DNA of 64,000 nt, taken from contig VICG01000003.1 of NCBI GenBank assembly GCA_008692225.1, positions 1,481,501-1,545,500 of the forward strand, given 5' to 3'. Positions 55,375-64,000 of this stretch are shown piece by piece. The stretch is from Monilinia fructicola (taxonomy: Eukaryota; Ascomycota; Leotiomycetes; Helotiales; Sclerotiniaceae). The position numbers and the translations under genes are program-made. The notes beneath the pieces were generated by a model. It worked only from the letters and a program-made list of their open reading frames with translations. It searched no databases and had not been told where the DNA came from. Position 1 is the first letter of the stretch, and each line of letters starts with the position of its first letter.

Positions 55375-57254
55375 ATGGCCAACAATTTAGGAAATCTTGC
55401 CCTCGATGGCGGGGACCCTCGTATTGATGGCGTGGGTGAGGTGGAAATTGCAACAACAGTTCGTCACAGCATGCACAATCCGAATGTTCCATTTGAAGAA
55501 TACTTGTACTTTGCAAAGATTCAACGCGAGCAAGAAAAGAATGGGCTTGGCCCAGACGAAAGAGAGAGGATGTACCAGGAATATCTTGCCGGAGTAGACA
55601 ACGTTGCCAGAAAGGAAATTGAGGACGAGAAGAAGGCTCTTCCAGATATCGGTGACGAGAAGGCAGAGCCTCAGCCAGTTGATGAATCAAAACCTAGTTC
55701 TATAACCAAAGCTCACAACGTTCCGTATGTCGGAGCTGGTGAGTGGGAAACTGCATCCAGAGCTGCAAGGAATGCTACATGGGGAGCTGTGTAAGTTGTC
55801 CTTCTATATGCAGCTATGACGTAACATATCTGACTGTCGAACAGTGTATATCTTATCACCACCGATATTCTAGGCCCATCGAATGCACCATATTCTGTTT
55901 CTCAGTTCGGATACGTTGGAGGTGTAATGATGTATTTCTTCATGGGTATCATGGCCTTCTTCGCTGGATGGCAAATCTGGCGCATGTTCTTGAAACTCGA
56001 CAGTGATAAATGGCCTATGAGAACATATGGTGACCTGGGATTCAGAATGTAAGACATTGCGCCCACAATCAATCCCACTAGTCCATAGCTAAGAAGTACA
56101 GTTTCGGAACCCACGCTCGTCACGCTATCAACCTCCTGCAAAGTATCCAACTTTTATTCAACGTTGGTGTCATTGTCATTTCCAACGGCCAAGGTCTATC
56201 CCAGATGTCCCAATATAAGCTCTGCTTTTCTATCTGTATCTTGGTCTGGGTGCTCGCTGGTATGATTCTTGGCCAAATTCGCTCTCTACAAAAGTTCGGT
56301 TATCTCGCAAACTTTGCCATTTGGTTGAACGTCCTTGTTATCCTCATGACTATGGGTGTCGCAGCCCATAGTGCTCCAAACTATGACGCCGTATTTCAAT
56401 CTTTTGGCATTGCGAAAGCTCCTATTACACACACAGTCTGGATTCCCTCCGGCTCAACTTTCGATTCCCAATTAAGTTCCGCTATGCAAATCGTCTATGC
56501 TTACGGTGGCGCAATGTTATATTGTGAATTTATGGCCGAAATGAAAAGGCCGCTTGACTTCATCAAAGCCCAATTCGTCGCCGAAATTTTCATCTTCATC
56601 TGCTACCTCATCTTCGGTCTCGTCGTCTACTCCCAACAAGGGCAGTTTACCTACAATCCCGCAAATCAAGGTCTTTCTCCATACGCTTGGCAAACCGTTA
56701 CCAACGCACTATCACTAGTATCTGGTCTCATCGCCGCAGTTCTATACGGTAACATCGGTATCAAAGTCATCTACCAAAACATCGTTGAAGATCTCTTCGG
56801 TGGACCAGAACTCACTACCAAAAAAGGTAAAATCGTCTGGATTGCCATCGTACCTCTATATTGGGCCTTTGCCTTCGTCCTAGGATCCGCCGTTCCTCAA
56901 TTCACTAATATCTCCTCGCTCGTTGCTGCAGTTTGTATCATGCAATTTACATACACATTCCCAACGCTCCTTTATTTCGGTATGATAATCAAAGAAGACG
57001 CCATGCACCCCGACGAAACATATGATCCAGCTACGGGCAAAGTACACAGGATAGATACCTGGAAAGATATTAGCAGATGGAAGAGAGGTCTTGCTCCAAG
57101 GTGGTGGTTGAAGATTTTCTGTTTCTTGTTTTTCTTGGCAAGTGCTGCCACGGCGGTGCTGGGCATGTACACGAGTATTAAGGGTATTATTTCGGGTTTT
57201 GCGTTGGGTCATGCAACAAGTTTTGGATGTACAAGTCCGGTTGGATATGCTTAG
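55375..57254 (+). CDS. AAAP-family amino-acid transporter
   Basis: Exons 55375-55790, 55845-56048 and 56102-57254 encode 590 residues; both introns are about 53 nt and phase-consistent. The first 125 residues are a hydrophilic cytosolic domain. The transporter core begins AASRAARNATWGAVVYLITT, then DILGPSNAPYSVSQFGYVGG, and has about eleven hydrophobic helices. Conserved AAAP elements include the Gly/Pro-rich first helix, HAINLLQSIQLLFNVGVIVI, YGGAMLYCEFMAEMKRP and the final membrane block with WWLKIFCFLFFLASAATAVL. Members move neutral amino acids with protons across the plasma or vacuolar membrane; the substrate cannot be read from sequence. The start at 55375 has a purine at -3. Confidence 0.92.
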
Positions 57255-57718
57255 ATGCGTGGGGCTTGGGAATTTATGGGCAGATGAATGCTACTGGCTG
57301 GGATGGGATGATAATGACTAGGTAATGATGCGGAATGAAGATATGAACAATGCAACTAGCTCATACAATGTTGAAGGAAAATAAATATGCATATATACTT
57401 GAACCGGAGTTCGATACCATTATGCACGTTTGAATATGCGGCTGGCCTGATGGAAAAAGATCATAAAATAACATGCCTTTTGACAAAGGCATGTCGACGT
57501 CCCCATCTTTCCCCAAATCGAAACTTCGAGACTCACCCGAGATATACCCGCCCTATCATGTTTGTGTGATATATATCACTGAAAACAGTCGCTTCAAGAC
57601 GTGTGATAGGTCGGTTAATGACAGCAAGTCATTTAAATGCCAGAAAGCTTCCCATCACAACCCCAAAAAAAGCCTTCCCACCTCTCCACACCAGGCGAAC
57701 ATTCACTCCGTCGAAGGG

Positions 57719-57751
<33 letters not shown>

Positions 57752-59116
57752 CAAGCCACCAGCAAAATGGCAAAAACCATGTTGAATGCGCGTCTAGGCG
57801 CCTGGAAAAATCCCTTCGAGATGGGATTTTATTACGTGCTAGCAAGCTAGCTAGCCGGCAACTTCGTCATGTGGCCTCGGCTCCGCGTGTCGCATCAAAC
57901 ACCCCACCCACCGAAGGTGGTTACAGCGCAGCGTGGTACCACTGCGCCAAGGCGACTCGATGGGGTGTTTGATGGGAGGCGCGCGTTGTCATTGATATGC
58001 GGTTTGCGCAAGCGAGGGTCGCTTGTGGGCGATTTGGGATGGGCGCTGCGGGCGTGGTTAAGCGGCGGTGCGGTCCGATCTTTTGATTGGCGTTATTTGG
58101 GATGGGGGATGGCAACGGGCGGGTGTTGGTCCCCAGTGGCCTCGTCGTCCGCGGGCTTTTTCCTCTCGATGGTATTGCGGGGTATGCGACGACGAGGTCG
58201 TTGCTTGTACTTTGCTCGTGGGACTTCACTTCACTTGGCTTGCATTTTATTTCATTTCATTGCATTGCATTGCATTCGGGTGTGTGTGCATCTTCCAGAG
58301 ACTCTTTTTCGCTATGCTTCGATTAGAAGGCAGTCGATTTGATATTTATTGAGCCAAGTCCTGGTCGACAATGTCGCCATTTACCACGTTGCAGAGCGGA
58401 CTCTGCGTAGTGCTCGGCAGGAGTTACAAGGTCTTCCATCTCAATCGGACGTTGAAGGAGTCTCTCCAAGTCTCTCCACGGAATTGAAAGCAAGCTAATT
58501 AGGATCCGCCTCCACTGGCAGCAAATGGAGTATGATCCCTGTGCAAAACTAGAAATCGCTTGCCGGGAACTGTAGCTTAAATCATCACGCATCCCATGGT
58601 CTTTTTGCCAGAGATCAAAAGGGCACGATGTTTGGGAATGCAGATGTCGCAATTGGCTGCGAGTGAGCGTGGGATACTTCCTGCGTTGTGCTTATTTACG
58701 GTGGGCTGGTTAGCAGACGGGTAATTGCACCTCTATCGCTAAAAGATTCTCTTGATATCAAGTCATTCTGTGGGAATTTTACTGTTGAAGCATGAATGTG
58801 GCAGGCGTTCCCGAACGTCATCAAAGCCATCAGGATATGAGTTCTAACCTTTCGACTATCCTCGTATCTATAATGGGCATATGTATCTTCCTTTGGACAC
58901 GATGGGAGTAACATGTAATGAGTCATGGTAAAATTGATCCATACACAAACCAAAATAGAGCACTTTTGGTCTTCATATATATAATGAAAGGTTGTTTGCA
59001 ATTTCATTCCCTACTTAAATCTCCAAACTCTGACCAAATGAGTGACTCAACCTCGATGACCTGAAACCAAAACAAGCTGAAACCTGACTAGTTCATCCAG
59101 AGAATTTCATCTCTAT
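57255..59116. other. Intergenic with GC-rich patch; one doubtful ORF
   Basis: It holds the poly(A) tract and a GC-rich stretch (57.85-58.2 kb) where ORFs open on every frame. A minus-strand ORF at 58323-58652 has a natural-looking helical segment (ISLLSIPWRDLERLLQRPIE) but no relative I know. I leave it uncalled. Confidence 0.4.
57719..57749. repeat. 31-nt poly(A) tract
   Basis: 31 uninterrupted A residues preceded by GTCGAAGGG and followed by GACAAGCC. No flanking retroelement coding sequence is visible. Confidence 0.95.
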
Positions 59117-59775
59117 TCACTGTGGTTCAAAGTACCACTTCTGGTTGTCTGCATTACTCGTAGTAGCAGACTGAATATCGGCTCCTGACTGGTTTGCAGA
59201 GCCCTTTACAGAAAGCTGGCCGCGACTGGACACCTTGTTGTTGATGCTATGGTTTCTTTATCAGTAATCTTGTCCATTTACTTGCTCGCGGCGAAGAAGA
59301 GAATGGAACTCACGTGTAGACATCGTACTGGCCAGTTTTGGCAGACTTGATGATCCAGTGGGCGGTGGGATCAGCTGGAGATATTTGTGGCGTGGATGCA
59401 ATGGTGTTGTCATCTTTAGTTGCTTATCAGTATGTGCAGGAGGGCCCTATTAAGTATCGGCACACAACTTACTGGTACCAGTGAGGAAAAAACCGCTGCG
59501 GTTGTTGATAATCAGATACTCGGCGCTATCTCCAGAGCCAGCGACGTGGGCAAGTTGCCACTGAGCATTCGAGGATATTTTGTCGCCCCGAGTGCTTGAT
59601 GATTCACAATGACGTTAGTTATCCATTTTTCTTGGTGTGACAAGACGGCTTCTAGACAGACTCACTATGTCCTGACCACTGCTCCAGGTTCAAGCTGACC
59701 TTCCCAGGCGTTGAGATTGAGATCTGGAGCCTGAAATGGCCTGATCTCATAGATACCAACACCAGTAAAGCCCAT
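59117..59775 (-). CDS. Ricin-B-like (beta-trefoil) lectin, Sclerotinia agglutinin-like
   Basis: Four short exons, 59775-59666, 59594-59473, 59413-59314 and 59246-59117, are joined over introns with GTGAGT/GTAAGT donors and a CTAAC branch in the first. The total is exactly 153 residues. The product begins MGFTGVGIYEI and carries the three-fold QxW-type pattern of R-type lectins (NAQWQLAHV; TAHWIIKS; NQKWYFEPQ). Its length and many stretches match the Sclerotinia sclerotiorum agglutinin (SSA), a cytosolic lectin of sclerotia and mycelium that binds terminal GalNAc/Gal. There is no signal peptide, as in SSA. Fungal lectins of this class are thought to serve storage or defence against grazing animals; that role is established for the family, not for this gene. 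The ligand-site residues cannot be confirmed by eye. Confidence 0.92.
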
Positions 59776-59900
59776 GTTGAATGATGGTTTATGTGAACTG
59801 CTAGAAGTATATGAATCGGTTGTTAAAGTTGTTGTTATTGAATTAATAGATGAGCGTCTTTGATGGAGAAAATCTAATTCTTGTTGTTAAGGTGGTCGGT

Positions 59901-59908
59901 TTATATAT
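59901..59908 (-). promoter_or_regulatory. TATA box of the lectin gene
   Basis: TATATAAA on the minus strand about 125 nt upstream of the lectin ATG at 59775. The position and the strong match suit a highly expressed gene. Confidence 0.45.
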
Positions 59909-62900
59909 TTCATCAGCCGCTTTCTTGTCGGCTTTGCAGACGTGGGATTTTCAGAGTGACAGGTCTTGGTGGCTGGTTGTGAAATGACTTGTCACTCGAG
60001 TTTGGCGGCACGAAGGACACGGAGGGAATCAATTATTCAACAAAGGCTTAATTGCCTGGCAGTTGCACCTTGGATTTCTCAACCTTGGTGTGGTCAAACA
60101 AACAAATCACACCATGCTTATGAAGCACCCCCCACATAGCAAAGTACCGTATAAAAGACATTGATGCCTTTTTTGCGCAATATCGCTCTATTATGAGAGT
60201 ATCTCACAGCATTCGAACTCTTGGAGCACAGCCGAATGAATCTTGGAAGCGGGGTAATAACATAGCAAGGACTTAGCGAGGCTGTACGGAGCGGGGGTAT
60301 CATGAAGAGGCGTTGCTGAATACTGTAACCAACTTGCATGAAGTGAACTGAGTCGCTTCTGCAACTCGTGTTGATTACTGAATTAAGTTGATATGATTGA
60401 AACTCTCATGCACATTGCCCTGTGAGCTTAAACGTCCCATGCCTAGCGGGTATCATGGAGCTGAAAAAACCCACTTGTGGAAACCACAAGCCAGTTTGAC
60501 ACCCATTTACGATTCTTCTGTCGTGTCTTTGGAAGAATTCCCCTGCTATTAGAAAGCAACTCCCTCAGGGCTTGAACGCGGTAATAACGCCATTGATAGT
60601 CAAAATAGCCCCGGGTGTTCTCAAGTCTGGATTGTAGTTCGATAAGGAGTATTTGTTGGGTTTGTTAAATCGATATGCGAGTGGTAGTGCTAGCTTCATA
60701 TTCGATAGGATTTGCATATGACTAGCTGCGAAGAAGTGCTTTGGAAGAATTTATGATTGAACCCCCTGGGTAATTGTACAGCCACGAATTGATCGAATCA
60801 TTCACATGAGTAGATTTGACGGAGATATTGCTGTGTAATGAATGAATCTCACGACAATGATACCGCCACGTATCTCTTGACAATCTATTTCACGATAACC
60901 CTTATAAACACTTGACAAATAACAACTCTTGCCAAAGCCGGGCGGGTTACTGACTCTTGGAGTTTTCTACAGCAACAAAACTTAGCGAGCAGTTCTGTGT
61001 ATAGCATCGGGTGCATGTGATAAATGAAAATCGTGCCCGAAACGCAAGCCAAGCTTATGAAAAGAGATGCTGCTGGTAGATGTTGTTTTCTAGCCAATTT
61101 TCAAGGGAATTTGGACTCTGTTACTGCAGTGTGTGATGGTAGGGTACCTAAGTCAGCAACTGTGTGCGACGTACTGCGCGACATAACCCCTCACTTCACC
61201 ACACCTCCAATATTGAGCCTTCCAATAGTCAACACCTTGAAATCTCTTCTAAATAGCATACTCTCGAGAGACACCTTGTCGTGCTTGGTGTATGTGAGAA
61301 TGTTCTAGGCTGTAGAGGTGGACTCTTCAATCAGTGTTGTTCTCTCTTGAAGCCACATGCTGCACAAAGTTGGGGGTGGTTCAATGCGATGAAACGCAAC
61401 ATCTATAGATTCGTATGCAAATGGGGAATTTTTGTACTGACAACAGATGCAGCTCGCCTTATCTGGAATTTAAATCAAATCAAGAACAGCTCAATATATA
61501 GCATGAATAGGGTAAACATGTAACCAAGCGTTAGCAAACTTGACATATAGCCTGCATGACCGATGATAACCGCCTAGGATGACAAGATTGGCCATCAATG
61601 TATTGATACCGAAGTTCTGAATTTTTAGGGCAGAATTTTGCACTGCCAAATATGTGCTACTGAAGTCTTTGAGCAAAGAACAGACGTAGCAAATGAAAGG
61701 CGCTACAGATAAAGGTGTGTAGTACAAAAGGTCCTCTGTGTTCACAGTAGATGTGCAACAAATGCTTTATATGATATGGATGAATCATTACTGGCTGGAA
61801 TGAGATGATTAAATGAGGGGGAAGAAGTCAATTAGCCAATTAACCTCTCAATCACTTTATGTGGTTCTGATGAACAATACGACATGCAGTCATTTGCGCA
61901 AGCAACATACTAGTATGCATAAAACGAACGAGCAAGAGCGATGCATAACTTTTCGAGATCTTGTTTACTTGGAGCAATCATTTTAGATGGTGCTGAATGA
62001 CGAAAAGGCTATACCTCATGAATCTCTCAATGCTTTTCAAAATCACTTTGATTTTGGAACAACTTTATAAACTTGGTTTGTAAATCTTGATTGTTCCACA
62101 ACTTTTTGACAGTTCAAAATATGTTCAAGTCGAGGATATCGAAATTTATCACCCCAAGTATGTAAGAATGACGGGATTGCCATCTCCGATAATGTACATC
62201 CATGATATTCAGAGATATCTGTTCTCTCCGTGACTATCCAGCGCCTGCACGAGTCCCAGCACAATCAAAAGTGCAGGCACAAGTAGTAAATACGAAGACT
62301 TCCCTTCTTGATACTGATTAGGGGGAAGAGACAATATTGCTCACGATCACTTGATCTAACGAGTTTGTCAAAAAGCACGAGGGGAACCAATTGGTGTGTG
62401 TGAACTGATCAATAATATCGCCCTCTCTTCTTTTTCTCGATCAAACAGAAATTGTAACACATTAAACTCGATTAGAGACACCACTCAATTCTTTAGTAGA
62501 GACCAGACTATATCCAAAGGAATGCCTCCAGGGCCGATTCTTGAGATACTCGCTGTCAGAAAAATGAGATGCCAAATCCTAGCGATCTGATAAGAATATG
62601 AAATGGTTTTGAAATTTTACTTCCAAGACATGAAAAGGTTCCTTGGATCCGTTCTATGTTCCTTGAAATCAATGTTAAAAAGACGTGAATTGAAGATGGG
62701 ATTATAAAATTGACAAAGAGATTTCGCAGAAATACTTGCCATTAACGACAGACCATAGATGTGTATGACTTTGATGCCCTCTTTTTGATAGATATAGAAC
62801 AGGAGGTTCGAAGCGCGAGGCAAAAGTAACATCTCGAAATGCCAGAAGCAATTATTCTTGACCTTGATGTGTTCATTTGTCAAAGATCCTTCGAATCATG

Positions 62901-63425
62901 CCAGTGGTCACTTCCTCAGAGCAAAGCGCTATAGATATATATATATCCATGGATACAATCACTCGTCTTCTATCGAATCTTGTAAAAGGCAAAATGTCGA
63001 TCGGGTCATGTTATTGTAGGGGCCGCCCTATCACGAATACAATCTTAACATGGCTTCAAAATAAAAGGATCATGTGCTGCTGTTGTTGTTGTTGTTGTAT
63101 ATATTGTTGGACAAAACAAATATCTTACCGGTCATAATCGAATGAGTTCGGAACTCTATGTCATTCTTATCCCTCAAATTCCAGTTACTGTCACACGATT
63201 ACGTACGTATAGATTCCGTAGATCATGATCAAAAACTGAAGGAGCAAACCCATCCCATTCATAAAAGCAGGACCCCCTTATTCCATCCACCTCGCTACCC
63301 CTCGTCGCCCTACCCAAAACACCAAAATGTCGAAACATCAATACATCAACCACCATTCCATCAACTCTTAACCGTTGATTCATGTTGACATCCAACTGAT
63401 GCTGAGAAAAAGTGCAAAAAGAATT
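59909..63425. other. Long intergenic stretch, no supported gene
   Basis: Stops are spread through all frames. The minus strand at 62.3-62.6 kb has a short coding-like run (ASISRIGPGGIPLDIVWSLL) and another at 62.04-62.26 kb. Neither connects to a gene, and stop density is near random. A CTG/TTG-type run (TGCTGCTGTTGTTG) is at 63074-63102. Confidence 0.4.
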
Positions 63426-63499
63426 TGATCACTGGCGGGGTCGAACCGCCGACCTTGGCGTTATTAGCACCACGCTCTAACCAACTGAGCTAAGCGACC
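63426..63499 (-). tRNA. tRNA-Ile (anticodon AAT)
   Basis: A complete 74-nt cloverleaf without intron. The acceptor arm GGTCGCT pairs with AGTGATC (two G-T wobbles) and the discriminator is A. The D arm is GCTC-AGTTGGTTA-GAGC, the anticodon loop is CTAATAA with AAT at its centre, and the T arm is GGCGG-TTCGACC-CCGCC. Internal promoter elements match: the A box is around TAGCTCAGTTGG and the B box is GGTTCGACCCC. Confidence 0.96.
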
Positions 63500-64000
63500 T
63501 ATTTTAGTCATTGGATGGAATGGTGGATCTCAAAACTAAATATATACTACAGACGCTGGAAAAAAAAAGAATTTGAATAACTTGGGTGTGAGTGTGGGTC
63601 AAAGGTGGTGGGTATGATTAGTAGTGAATTACCTAGTAGACGAACTCTATTCATAATTAAGAGTGAGTTGGGCATTTATCTCTGTTTGTTATCTTATAAA
63701 ACGACTCTACTACTTACTCGCATATTCAGCTTGGTAAATCAATGACGGTTTCACATAACAAGCAAGGTCTTGAGCATCTTTGTCCAAAGAGCATATGATG
63801 CGGATACTTGAACCCGAGCTATCCTGCGTCCCATAACCGGATTCCGATATACCCGACTGTTCTGTACCGGTATGGGTGCAAGAGTATTAGACTATGGCAG
63901 TTGATTATATTAGTATTGGGAATCACACAGAAGCTCAAGATACTTATGGAGTATTATCCTACGAATATAAAATCTCCTAAGGAAACATCTTCCAGCTCAG
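63500..64000. other. 3'-most stretch, no feature seen
   Basis: AT-rich; no gene start or domain before the window ends. Confidence 0.4.

Noticed and set aside
57869..58352. Three overlapping plus-strand ORFs (78-157 codons) after the poly(A) tract
   Set aside because: GC-rich composition opens all frames; Cys/His/Phe-rich tails come from GCATT repeats. No homology recognised.
61790..62600. Apparent minus-strand relic with hydrophobic runs
   Set aside because: Stop density in the best frame (about one per 18 codons) is what AT-rich DNA gives by chance, so continuity could not be shown.

Overview
The window looks like nuclear DNA of a filamentous ascomycete, most likely a helotialean close to Botrytis/Sclerotinia. 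It is moderately AT-rich. Genes are sparse and lie on both strands. Introns are short (about 50-160 nt), usually GTatgt...AG with a CTAAC-type branch site, and small secreted or Cys-rich proteins are common. The strongest lineage hint is a four-exon gene at 59.1-59.8 kb encoding a lectin that closely resembles the Sclerotinia sclerotiorum agglutinin. There are no operons; each gene is read on its own.

Layout. 0-13 kb: an ORF open at the window edge (possibly terpene-synthase-like), a GH105 unsaturated rhamnogalacturonyl hydrolase, a decayed coiled-coil gene with intact 3' introns, a coiled-coil protein ending in an all-Cys RING-like finger, a decayed gene on the minus strand, and a small two-exon orphan. 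13.7-18.3 kb: a CorA/MNR2-type magnesium transporter, then a basic protein with a SUMO-interaction-like motif. 18-29 kb: mostly gene-poor, microsatellite-rich DNA, with one conserved fungal protein of unknown function (22.1-23.8 kb), a MITE-like element with TA flanks (25.56-25.94 kb) and a very AT-rich block (26.4-28.0 kb). 28.9-30.5 kb: a Golgi-type O-fucosyltransferase-like gene broken by five frame changes.

32-43 kb: small genes, including two coiled-coil 'MSQ' ORFs (one broken) and three Cys/His-rich miniature proteins. Two of these three share one exact spacing motif. Also here are a DUF1349 protein, a stand-alone adenylation-domain enzyme lacking carrier and reductase domains, and a BTB pseudogene. 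43-51 kb: two secreted But2-like proteins flanking an apparently intact BTB/POZ gene, then a three-exon pyroglutamyl peptidase I. 51-54 kb: relics of coding sequence on the minus strand. 55-64 kb: an AAAP amino-acid transporter, a 31-nt poly(A) tract, the lectin and a tRNA-Ile(AAT).

A recurring theme is decayed genes that keep one reading frame but carry TGA, TAG or TAA where CGA, CAG or CAA would restore it. Together with the AT-rich block this suggests past repeat-induced point mutation (RIP). Gene models with introns were built by eye from splice signals and frame agreement. No similarity search was run, so names rest on recognised motifs.
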